Of a stretch of 64,000 bases of DNA, positions 17,977 through 27,215 are shown piece by piece. A program made the translations under genes and the position numbers. This DNA comes from Chloroflexus sp. Y-396-1 (GTDB lineage Bacteria; Chloroflexota; Chloroflexia; Chloroflexales; Chloroflexaceae). The DNA lies in the NCBI RefSeq assembly GCF_000516515.1, contig NZ_KI911784.1, positions 1,520,881-1,584,880 of the forward strand, given 5' to 3'. The first letter of the stretch is position 1. Each line of letters opens with the position of its first letter. Below the pieces are notes generated by a model. It had not been told where the DNA came from. It saw only the letters and a program-made list of their open reading frames with translations, and ran no database searches.

Positions 17977-18876
17977 GTGCAGCGAGAAGTTCGGCTCAGT
18001 ATCATCATTCCGTGCTATAACGCTGCCACAACCCTGGGTGAACAGTTGGCAGCACTTGCTAATCAAACGTGGGAACAACCGTGGGAAGTCATCGTGGCCG
18101 ATAACGGTTCTCATGACGACTCACGCCGGGTAGCAGCCGATTTTCTCATGCGAATGCCACACCTCCGCATCGTCGATGCCGGTGCTCGCCGAGGAGGCGC
18201 ATTCGCTCGCAACGAGGGTGCCCGGCATGCACGAGGGACGGCACTGGCATTTGTTGACGCAGATGACGTAGTCGCCCCTGGATGGGTCGCCGCAATTGGT
18301 CAAGCTCTCGACCGACATCCGTTTGTCGCTTCACGGTTCGATATTGAACGTCTCAACCAGCATTCATGGCTGAGCCGAACACGGCGCAATCCACAGGCAG
18401 ACGGTTTACAGCGCGTGAGTTATCCGCCGTACCTGCCCCACGCCGGTGGTTCAGGGCTGGCTATCGAACGAAAGCTACACGAGCAGGTCGGCGGTTTCGA
18501 CGAAACATTACCGCGCCTGATGGATACTGATTACTGCTTCCGTGTTCAGTTGCAATGTCAGGTACCGCTGACATTTGTGCCTGAAGCGCTCGTGTATGTG
18601 CGCTATCGCGATACCCTGCGTGGGATGTTGCGGCAGACTCGTGAACGGGCAATTGCTAATGTGGCATTAGCCCGTCGATATAGCGAGCAGCAGGACAAGA
18701 GGAATACATCATTATCACCCTGGCTCTCATACGCACGGCGCTGGCTGCGTCAGGTGGGACGCCTAACAAAGATACGGCAGCGTGAGCAATTTGCCGAATG
18801 GCTACGGATGAATGCATGGCTGATCGGATTACTTCAGGGTAGTTTGCAATACCGTTGCCCACCACTGGCAATTTAA
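17977..18876 (+). CDS. Family 2 glycosyltransferase
   Basis: Inverting GT-A transferase, about 299 residues. It opens with LSIIIPCYNAATTLGEQLAAL, then VIVADNGSHDDS, the AFVDADDVVAPGW acidic motif that binds the metal-nucleotide donor, and GGFDETLPRLMDTDYCFRV around the catalytic base. The GTG at 17977 is preferred because GGAGGAG stands directly before it; an ATG 21 nt upstream is in frame but has no ribosome site. Donor and acceptor are unknown. Confidence 0.88.
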   Translation: MQREVRLSIIIPCYNAATTLGEQLAALANQTWEQPWEVIVADNGSHDDSRRVAADFLMRMPHLRIVDAGARRGGAFARNEGARHARGTALAFVDADDVVAPGWVAAIGQALDRHPFVASRFDIERLNQHSWLSRTRRNPQADGLQRVSYPPYLPHAGGSGLAIERKLHEQVGGFDETLPRLMDTDYCFRVQLQCQVPLTFVPEALVYVRYRDTLRGMLRQTRERAIANVALARRYSEQQDKRNTSLSPWLSYARRWLRQVGRLTKIRQREQFAEWLRMNAWLIGLLQGSLQYRCPPLAI

Positions 18877-18894
18877 TCTTGTGGTTTATCTGGT

Positions 18895-18902
18895 AAAGAG
18901 GA
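18895..18902 (+). promoter_or_regulatory. Ribosome binding site deciding a TTG start
   Basis: AAAGAGGA, with AGG 5 nt before TTG at 18907. No ATG lies in frame upstream of the catalytic motif of the deacetylase that follows, so this site fixes the unusual start. Confidence 0.6.
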
Positions 18903-18906
18903 AACG

Positions 18907-19641
18907 TTGGCACCACAATCGCAACCGACAAGATTGGCTGGTATCTGGTCATTCCGACACTGGCTGGCACCGCTAGGGCGACGTCTGTTCGGCACACTGG
19001 TACGAGTTGAGACGACAGAACCTCTGGTTGCCCTGACTTTTGACGATGGGCCACACCCTGTTTATACATCGCAAATTCTTGAACTATGTAACGTTGCTCA
19101 AGCCCGAGCGACCTTCTTCGTGATCGGGAAACATGCGGCTGCGCACCGCGACATCGTCACACGGATCAGAGCCGAAGGGCACGCGATTGGCAATCACACG
19201 TTCACCCACATCCGCATGCCACAAACCCGACGCCGGCGGCGCTGGCAGGAATTGTGGCAGACGCAGCAGGTGTTGTTGCCCTATCGTGTACACTTGTTTC
19301 GACCACCGTATGGTGGTCAGTCTTACGGTTCACGTTTCGATGCGCTCCTTTTTGGCTATGAAGTGGTTGGCTGGACGTTCCACATCGAAGATTGGGTATA
19401 CCAACCGGCCGAGCAGTTAGCGACCCGGCTGGTTGAGCAGATACGTCCGGGGAGCATCGTCTTGTTGCATGATCGGCTGGTCAACCCGCGTGATCCAAAC
19501 GCTGCTGATCGTTCCAACCTGGTATCGGCGTTAGCTATGGTACTCCCCGCCTTAAGCCACACATACCGTTTTGTAACCGTGCCTGAGTTGCTTCGTACCG
19601 GTAAGCCGGTACGAGTACCGTGGTTTCGTCCGGCGTTGTAA
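18907..19641 (+). CDS. NodB-type polysaccharide deacetylase
   Basis: 244-residue carbohydrate esterase family 4 domain that removes N- or O-acetyl groups from a sugar chain. Motif 1 is LTFDDGPHP (Asp46-Asp47), motif 2 GNHTFTHIRMP (His97 and His101, zinc ligands), motif 3 FRPPYG, and a late SIVLLHD histidine motif. It has no cleavable signal peptide, though the first 30 residues contain an amphipathic stretch, so it may act on precursors at the inner face or stay membrane-associated. The TTG start is set by a good ribosome site. Within the cluster it probably tunes acetylation of amino sugars. Confidence 0.92.
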   Translation: MAPQSQPTRLAGIWSFRHWLAPLGRRLFGTLVRVETTEPLVALTFDDGPHPVYTSQILELCNVAQARATFFVIGKHAAAHRDIVTRIRAEGHAIGNHTFTHIRMPQTRRRRRWQELWQTQQVLLPYRVHLFRPPYGGQSYGSRFDALLFGYEVVGWTFHIEDWVYQPAEQLATRLVEQIRPGSIVLLHDRLVNPRDPNAADRSNLVSALAMVLPALSHTYRFVTVPELLRTGKPVRVPWFRPAL

Positions 19642-19674
19642 CGGGCAAATAGTAGGAAGTTGCAGAAATGTTAA

Positions 19675-21402
<1,728 letters not shown>

Positions 21403-22185
21403 ATGAGTACTGTCTTCACGAAAGTACGGCACACGTTGCGCCGATGGTTGAAAGGCCCGCACGCCGATCTCGGTTTTAGACCCCAACCCGATTTCTACTA
21501 CCTGGCCTCGTTTCCCAAATCGGGCAATACATGGGTACGATTCTTATTGGCAAATCTGCTTGCCGGCAGAGAATTGGAGTTGCAGGGATTTGGCCGCTAT
21601 GTACCCGATAGCCATATCAAAGGCGATCTGGCCTACATGGCCGATCCGACTACACCTTTCAACCAGATGCGGCCACGTTTCGTGAAGACCCATCTTTATT
21701 ATCGACCAATCTTTCGCCGTGCAATCTACATCGTGCGTGATGGCCGTGATGCGATGACCTCGTTCTACCACTGGCGTAACCGACGATCCGGTAAACCGGT
21801 TAGTCTACGTGAGATTATCGTCGGTGAAACTTACTGGGGACGTTGGTCGGATCACGTGCTGGGTTGGCTCAACAGCGGCTGTGAGTTGCTTGTCGTGAAG
21901 TACGAAGATCTCTACGCCGATACGGCCGGACAGTTACGTCGTATTCTCGATTTCTGTCACTTGCATGCAAGCGAGGAACAGATTGCTGCCGCAGTCGCAG
22001 CCTCGTCGTTTGAGCGCATGCGAGCCAAAGAAAAAGCTGCTCAGGGTGCAGAAACGCCACTGTTCGTTCGCAAAGGTGGCTCTGGCGATTGGCGAAACCT
22101 CTTTTCACCCGCTGATGAAGACTTGTTCTGGCAATACCACCGTGCAGGCATGATCGCTGCCGGATACGGTGATCGCGTGTCGTGA
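21403..22185 (+). CDS. PAPS-dependent sulfotransferase
   Basis: 260 residues of the P-loop-like sulfotransferase fold. The 5'-phosphosulfate loop is PKSGNTW (38-44), the 3'-phosphate motif IYIVRDGRDAMTSFYHW, and a further GGSGDWRNLFSP segment near the end matches the RKGxxGDWKN nucleotide-binding motif of cytosolic sulfotransferases. There is no signal peptide or membrane helix, so sulfate is added in the cytoplasm to a lipid-linked or soluble glycan. It starts immediately after the PAPS synthase stop. Placement among glycosyltransferases indicates a sugar acceptor; the exact hydroxyl or amine is unknown. Confidence 0.92.
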   Translation: MSTVFTKVRHTLRRWLKGPHADLGFRPQPDFYYLASFPKSGNTWVRFLLANLLAGRELELQGFGRYVPDSHIKGDLAYMADPTTPFNQMRPRFVKTHLYYRPIFRRAIYIVRDGRDAMTSFYHWRNRRSGKPVSLREIIVGETYWGRWSDHVLGWLNSGCELLVVKYEDLYADTAGQLRRILDFCHLHASEEQIAAAVAASSFERMRAKEKAAQGAETPLFVRKGGSGDWRNLFSPADEDLFWQYHRAGMIAAGYGDRVS

Positions 22186-22309
22186 ACGTGTAGCGAGAAC
22201 ATGTACCGTGTTCGATGAACCAGCGCAACTGCCGGCAAGCCCAAGCACTGGTTTTACACTATCTGTGAATATACACCCCCTGTTCTAATTGGTGACTTTG
22301 GGAACTGAT

Positions 22310-22999
22310 ATGCGGCAAAAATTAGTACAGCTTTGGACCGATCTGTGGATGCGACGGGCCGGCCCTGATCGATGGGGGAAAGTGGCAAGCTGGCTGGCCG
22401 CCTGGCCGTATGCACCTTACAAGGCGCGTGTCGCACTGGCTCATCGCTACGTCCAGGGATACATTGCGCCATCGGCCCAGATTAGTGGTCGCCGCATTAA
22501 GCGTGGTCGTCATACTTTCATTGGCGACGGTGTCGTGATATACCAACGTCAAGATGGAGGTCAGATCGAACTCGGTGACTTTGTCGAGTTACATCGCGAT
22601 ACCATTATTGAATGTGGTCGTGGTGGAAGCCTGACCATCGGCGAACGAACCGGAATCCAGCCCCGCTGTCAATTGTCGGCGTATGTCGAACAGATCATCA
22701 TCGGGTGTAGATGTCAGATTGCCCCCCAATGCGCGTTTTACCCCTACGACCATGGTACTGCTGCTGGTCAACCCATTCACAATCAACCGCTGACCAGTCG
22801 CGGACCAATTGTGCTTGAGGATGATGTCTGGCTAGGCTACGGTGTGGTAGTGCTATCAGGCGTGACCATTGGCGCCGGTACGGTGGTTGGCGCTGGCAGT
22901 GTTGTTACGCGCAACCTGCCGGCCGGTGTCATCGCTGTAGGTGTACCGGCGCGGATTATCCGTGAACGTACCGCACAAGATATTGATTACCCAAGGTGA
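22310..22999 (+). CDS. Left-handed beta-helix (hexapeptide) acyltransferase
   Basis: 229 residues, most of it hexapeptide-repeat beta helix (about 70-215) with DDVWLGYGVVVLSGVTIGAG and GSVVTRNLPAGVIAVGVPAR, the usual end of WcaF/maltose O-acetyltransferase-type enzymes. It probably transfers an acetyl group from acetyl-CoA to a sugar hydroxyl. ATG 22310 is preferred over an in-frame TTG 21 nt earlier. The 124-bp gap before it is the largest in this half of the cluster apart from the 534-bp spacer and shows nothing I can name. Confidence 0.88.
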   Translation: MRQKLVQLWTDLWMRRAGPDRWGKVASWLAAWPYAPYKARVALAHRYVQGYIAPSAQISGRRIKRGRHTFIGDGVVIYQRQDGGQIELGDFVELHRDTIIECGRGGSLTIGERTGIQPRCQLSAYVEQIIIGCRCQIAPQCAFYPYDHGTAAGQPIHNQPLTSRGPIVLEDDVWLGYGVVVLSGVTIGAGTVVGAGSVVTRNLPAGVIAVGVPARIIRERTAQDIDYPR

Positions 23000-23005
23000 A
23001 ACATT

Positions 23006-23986
23006 ATGGGAGCGACGGTAACGGTAGCGATCCCGGTCTATAAACGTCTAACATATGTTGCGCAGGCAATCCAATCGGTAGCGGCTCAGGACTACCCGGC
23101 GATTGAACTCATCGTCTCTGACAACGGTTGTAACGGTGATGCGGTTGTCAATCTGGTGCGTGCGAACTATCCACGACCGTTTGTCTTTCGCCAAAACGAA
23201 ACTTCAGTGCCCATTGTGGAACACTTTAATCAGTTGCTGGCCGCAGCAACTGGTGATTACTTCATCCTGTTGAGCGATGATGACGAGCTGGCTCCCGGCT
23301 ACATTACGGCAATGGTCAAGGCGCTTGAAGCCCATCCCGAAGCAGCAGCGGTTATCTCACGAGTAGAAGTGATCGATGAACACAACCAGGTCATCGGCTC
23401 AACTGCCGACCGCCCACTGCCACCGCGACTGATGAGTGGTCCAGACTGGATTCGCCGATGGGGGGCTTACCAGCACAAGTTTGTTTGTTTCACCACCAAT
23501 CTGGCACGCACAGCTGAGCTACGAGCAGTGGGTGGGTATCCTGATTTCGATGGCGGGAATGGTGTGGATAATGCACTTCTGGTAGTGCTGAGTATCAATC
23601 GGAGCATTATCTATTGCGATGATGCCATCTTTCGCCACCGCATTTACGATACCAGCTTCGGCAAATCGGTTGGTGTCCAGAGCCTGGCCCGTGCTTCGCG
23701 CCAGTTTCTCGCATTTCTTGACCAACATCCGGTATTACGGGCATATGCTCAGCAGCATCCGCAAGACTGGGCTACCTGCCGTGAGGCCATTATTCGCGTG
23801 ATCTGGACGACGTATTACGGACGCTGGCGTCAACTCTATCGGGGGCGGGAACGGTACATTGACTGGTTGAAAGCCGGTTTTGCCTTGCCGTTTATTCCGG
23901 CCTACTATCGACGGGCATTGCCCGAAATGTTCTATTCATTACCGGCAATTGGGCCATTAGCGCGTCGGCGCCTGGCAATACGGTGA
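23006..23986 (+). CDS. Family 2 glycosyltransferase
   Basis: 326-residue GT-A transferase beginning TVAIPVYKRLTYVAQAIQSV, with LIVSDNGCNGDAV and the acidic donor motif LLSDDDELAPGY. The C-terminal third is helical with several basic segments, suggesting membrane contact. Six nt from the acyltransferase and 4 nt from the next transferase, so part of one transcript. Specificity is unknown. Confidence 0.9.
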   Translation: MGATVTVAIPVYKRLTYVAQAIQSVAAQDYPAIELIVSDNGCNGDAVVNLVRANYPRPFVFRQNETSVPIVEHFNQLLAAATGDYFILLSDDDELAPGYITAMVKALEAHPEAAAVISRVEVIDEHNQVIGSTADRPLPPRLMSGPDWIRRWGAYQHKFVCFTTNLARTAELRAVGGYPDFDGGNGVDNALLVVLSINRSIIYCDDAIFRHRIYDTSFGKSVGVQSLARASRQFLAFLDQHPVLRAYAQQHPQDWATCREAIIRVIWTTYYGRWRQLYRGRERYIDWLKAGFALPFIPAYYRRALPEMFYSLPAIGPLARRRLAIR

Positions 23987-23990
23987 GCGT

Positions 23991-25268
23991 ATGCGAGTTG
24001 TGCATCTCAGCACCAACGATATAAGCGGTGGGGCAGCACGAGCTGCGTATCGGCTTCACCGGGCGTTGCTGGCAATAGGTTGTCAATCGCGCATGCTGGT
24101 GGCAAACCGGCGGAGCGATGACCCAACCGTGCAGGCAATACCCCCAGCAACCAACCTGATCACGAACTTACAACGACGCTGGCGGAACTGGCGCATCCGG
24201 CGGGCAATGCAACCCTACAAGCAAACACGTCCGGCAGGGCTTGAGCCATTCAGTGATGATCGCAGTCGGTATGGCGCAGAGCTGGTACGGGCATTACCAC
24301 CGTGTGATGTTGTCAATTTGCACTGGGTAGCCGGGTTTGTTGACTACACCACATTCTTTCGTACCGTACCGCGCTGGGTACCAATTGTCTGGCGATTATC
24401 CGATCAGCAGCCATTCACGGGAGGATGTCACTACAATGAGGGATGTGATCGTTATACAACAGCTTGTGGCGCATGTCCACAACTTGGTTCACAGAACGAA
24501 CACGACCTTTCGCGCCAGATTTGGATACGTAAACGGGATGCCCTGGCCGCAGTACCACCAGGCCGACTACACATTGTAGCGCTCAATCGCTGGATGGCAA
24601 CTGAAGTACGACGGAGTTCGCTATTTGGTCAATTGCCGGTACATATCATACCCAACGGTCTTGATACAACGGTTTTTATGCCCTACGATCAGGCTTACGC
24701 ACGAGCCACCCTAGGTTTACCACAACAGGCGCATATCGTGCTCTTCGTGGCTATGTCGGTGAATAACCGACGGAAAGGTTTTGCTGAATTGACAGCAGCA
24801 TTGGCCGGTATGCGAGATGAACCGAATCTTCTGCTCGTTTCAATTGGCCGCAATCCACCGCCAATCACGACAGCGATTGCGCATCATCCCCTCGGTGTGA
24901 TCAATGATGATACACGGCTGGCATTAGTGTATAGCGCGGCTGACCTTTTTGTCATCCCTTCGCTGCAAGATAATATGCCCGGTACGGTGCTGGAAGCGTT
25001 AGCGTGTGGTACACCGGTTGTGGGTTTTGATACTGGCGGGATAAGCGAGCTTGTGCGACCCGGTCAAACTGGCTGGCTAGCACCGGTCGGTGATGTTGAT
25101 GCCCTCCGTGCAGCGATACAGCGTCTCTTAAACAACCCTGATGAGCGGCTATATATGAGCCGCCAGTGTCGTGCGATAGCCTTGGCCGAATACCGTCAGG
25201 ACCTACAGGCACAACGTTATCTGGAACTCTACCATCAGATTACTACTGACTGCGTTTCAGCAACATAG
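23991..25268 (+). CDS. Family 4 glycosyltransferase
   Basis: 425-residue GT-B retaining transferase. The N-terminal Rossmann domain starts MRVVHLSTNDISGGAARAAY, a glycine-rich acceptor loop. The C-terminal donor domain carries RRKGFAEL and the E-x7-E motif in MPGTVLEALACGTPVVGFD. It includes a cysteine-rich insert (residues about 145-165; GGCHYNEGCDRY and CGACPQLG) also known from other bacterial family 4 enzymes near this loop. It closes the first half of the cluster. Confidence 0.9.
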   Translation: MRVVHLSTNDISGGAARAAYRLHRALLAIGCQSRMLVANRRSDDPTVQAIPPATNLITNLQRRWRNWRIRRAMQPYKQTRPAGLEPFSDDRSRYGAELVRALPPCDVVNLHWVAGFVDYTTFFRTVPRWVPIVWRLSDQQPFTGGCHYNEGCDRYTTACGACPQLGSQNEHDLSRQIWIRKRDALAAVPPGRLHIVALNRWMATEVRRSSLFGQLPVHIIPNGLDTTVFMPYDQAYARATLGLPQQAHIVLFVAMSVNNRRKGFAELTAALAGMRDEPNLLLVSIGRNPPPITTAIAHHPLGVINDDTRLALVYSAADLFVIPSLQDNMPGTVLEALACGTPVVGFDTGGISELVRPGQTGWLAPVGDVDALRAAIQRLLNNPDERLYMSRQCRAIALAEYRQDLQAQRYLELYHQITTDCVSAT

Positions 25269-25290
25269 TCACTCCACGCATACGACATTT

Positions 25291-25404
25291 AGAGCCTATC
25301 CGAATCATCGTCTCACGATAAGGCGGATGAAACCTGATCGATGTACGGGCACAGCGGCGCTGTGCCCCAACCGATCTTCTTCTGCGAAAGGGTATTCCGA
25401 ATAG
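25291..25404. repeat. MITE-like element with imperfect terminal inverted repeats
   Basis: Left end GAGCCTATCCGAAT and right end ATTCCGAATAGGAACT are imperfect inverted copies. Between them, at 25347-25367, lies a perfect 9-bp hairpin GGGCACAGC-GGC-GCTGTGCCC. The terminal motif recurs at about 25515-25528 (AGCCTATCCGAAACAT) and, inverted, near 5943-5956. No transposase or target duplication is evident, so a dead or non-autonomous element is only a suggestion. Confidence 0.35.
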
Positions 25405-25549
25405 GAACTTAGTGTGCGGGCATCTGGTCCACATCGGCGAACTTGGAACCCACCTCTACCGCGTGGTGACGAGCATCAGTGGCGAGACAACAGGCGGCAG
25501 TCGCAGACCACTGAAAGCCTATCCGAAACATCCCATTGTTAAAGCAGGA

Positions 25550-25565
25550 GCGGTTCGCGAACCGC
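25550..25565. promoter_or_regulatory. 16-bp perfect palindrome upstream of the second half of the cluster
   Basis: GCGGTTCGCGAACCGC is fully self-complementary with no loop, as expected of a dimeric DNA-binding protein site rather than an RNA hairpin. It lies about 100 bp before the candidate -35. No regulator gene is adjacent. Confidence 0.35.
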
Positions 25566-25670
25566 CGATACAGGGAGTGGGGTTGTAATCGGCGGCGCAG
25601 GTTATGAACGTTTTGTCATAGCGATTTCTTGCCCATGACATTACAATGTCACGTGTCCTGGTTACAACTA

Positions 25671-25700
25671 TTGTGCGACGTGGTGCAGTGTCTATACAAT
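25671..25700 (+). promoter_or_regulatory. Candidate promoter for the second half of the polysaccharide cluster
   Basis: TTGTGC (25671-25676), 18-nt spacer, TACAAT (25695-25700), about 100 nt before the TTG start at 25803. Weak but the best match in the spacer. Confidence 0.33.
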
Positions 25701-25791
25701 GAATTATGGTCGTCTCCTCTACCAGACATGCATTCACGACTTACAGGCCACAACATATCTACACGGTTACTATCAAGCAGTCGCATAACGT

Positions 25792-25798
25792 GGAGGGG
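25792..25798 (+). promoter_or_regulatory. Strong ribosome binding site deciding a TTG start
   Basis: GGAGGGG four nt before TTG at 25803. The reading frame continues upstream for 58 codons without any helix or conserved residue, so this site marks the real start of the Wzz-like protein. Confidence 0.65.
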
Positions 25799-25802
25799 CA
25801 TT

Positions 25803-27212
25803 TTGGAACTCAAAAACTATCTTCTTTTCGCGTGGCGTTGGGCATGGTTAATTATTCTGTTCGCGCTCATTGGTGTTGGTATCGGCTACGCTTATTCACA
25901 AACGCAGCCAAGGTTATACGAAGCCTCAACAATGCTGATGGTCAATCAGGATCAGGGCATCTTTGCCCGTCCTTCGCCAACGCTCGAAGATTTACGGGCA
26001 CGTGAACGCTACGCTCTAACGGTGCGAGAATTGCTTTTAGTTCGGCCAGTGCTCGAACGGGCGGCGGGAATGGTGGAAGGAGTAACACCTGCACAATTGG
26101 CAGTTCGTAGCAGTACTAAAGAGGTTGGTAAGACTGAACTGTTCCTCCTTTCAGTGCGCGATACCGATCGGCAACGGGCTATCAAGTTAGCCGATGCAAT
26201 TGTAGCTTCATTCCAGGCTCTAGAACGCGATCTCCTTGATAATCCCTACGCACAGGCATCTACACTTATCGTCGTTGATCCGGCGTATGCGAAACGTACT
26301 CCGGTCAGTCCTGATTATACTGGCAACATGATCCTCAGCGCATTTATTGCGGTGTTGATCGCAATTGTGATTGGCTTCCTATATGACTATTTCAACACCC
26401 GCATCAGCGATGAGAGCGATCTTGATCGCCGCGGTGGGGGACGGCCACTGCTGACAGTTGGGAAACTCAAAGGCACAACGCCAACTGCGCAACTGGTAAC
26501 GTTACATGACCCTACCTCACTCGATGCAGAATCTTACAGAATGTTCCGGCTATACCTCGATACATTGCCTGCCGATGAACGTCCACACGTGATCGCCGTC
26601 ATCAGTGCCGACAGTGGCGAAGGTCGTAGTCTCACGGCTGCCAACCTAGCAGTGGCACTAGCCCAAACCGGACAGCGAGTACTATTAGTTGATGCGAATC
26701 TCCGTGCGCCGACGTTACATACGCTGTTCGACCTCCCCAACCAGGGCGGTTTCGTCAATTTACTCAGCGGCACGGCCCAAGCTATTGAACCATTCCTGCG
26801 CGTAACCACCCAATCAAACCTTTACCTGCTTACTGCCGGGAACACTACCGGTTTACCGGCTCAGTTGTTAGGTAGTCACTACCTGGACAAGACCTTAAAG
26901 GCTCTACGTCAGTATGCTGAAGTCATCATTATTGATACCGCACCGTTGCTGATCTTTGCTGATACAACACTGCTCTTGCGGTCGGTCGATACCACGCTAG
27001 CGGTTGTGCGTTCTGGTCGAACGACAGAAGATCGTCTGCGCCAGATGCTCGAACTCCTACGTCAGACTGACATCGCTTGCCTAGGTATTGTGCTCAATGG
27101 AGTTGCCAGACGTCGACGCCGCCTGTTCCTTCCCAATATACGGCCAACCCAACCAACTACTCCCATGGTAGTTGCCAACCGGAGTGAGATTGTTGGTGAT
27201 GCAGGAGATTGA
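25803..27212 (+). CDS. Wzz chain-length determinant fused to BY-kinase-like ATPase with altered Walker A
   Basis: 469 residues. N-terminal cytoplasmic stub, first helix (WLIILFALIGVGIGYAYS), extracytoplasmic Wzz domain (about 35-170), second helix (about 175-200), then a P-loop domain of bacterial tyrosine kinases (about 245-440). The Walker A region reads SADSGEGRSLTA: the invariant lysine is Arg275. The Walker A' motif is LLVDANLRAP, with Asn for the usual second Asp; Walker B is IIIDTAPLL. The C-terminal tail has arginines but no tyrosine cluster. It should still pair with the polymerase to set chain length, but ATP-dependent autophosphorylation looks impaired. The next gene starts 3 nt later. 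Confidence 0.88.
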   Translation: MELKNYLLFAWRWAWLIILFALIGVGIGYAYSQTQPRLYEASTMLMVNQDQGIFARPSPTLEDLRARERYALTVRELLLVRPVLERAAGMVEGVTPAQLAVRSSTKEVGKTELFLLSVRDTDRQRAIKLADAIVASFQALERDLLDNPYAQASTLIVVDPAYAKRTPVSPDYTGNMILSAFIAVLIAIVIGFLYDYFNTRISDESDLDRRGGGRPLLTVGKLKGTTPTAQLVTLHDPTSLDAESYRMFRLYLDTLPADERPHVIAVISADSGEGRSLTAANLAVALAQTGQRVLLVDANLRAPTLHTLFDLPNQGGFVNLLSGTAQAIEPFLRVTTQSNLYLLTAGNTTGLPAQLLGSHYLDKTLKALRQYAEVIIIDTAPLLIFADTTLLLRSVDTTLAVVRSGRTTEDRLRQMLELLRQTDIACLGIVLNGVARRRRRLFLPNIRPTQPTTPMVVANRSEIVGDAGD

Positions 27213-27215
27213 ACC

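Larger units (their letters stand above)
25269..25802 (+). other. 534-bp intergenic spacer dividing the polysaccharide cluster
   Basis: No credible gene. It holds a 113-bp MITE-like segment with an internal 9-bp hairpin (25291-25404), a further copy of its terminal motif (about 25515-25528), a 16-bp perfect palindrome at 25550-25565 (GCGGTTCGCGAACCGC), a candidate promoter at 25671-25700, and the ribosome site of the next gene. A short minus-strand reading frame across the repeat is judged spurious. Confidence 0.6.

Noticed and set aside
25243-25434. 63-codon minus-strand frame over the MITE-like segment
   Set aside because: Its sequence is that of the repeat read backwards, with no ribosome site; treated as non-coding.
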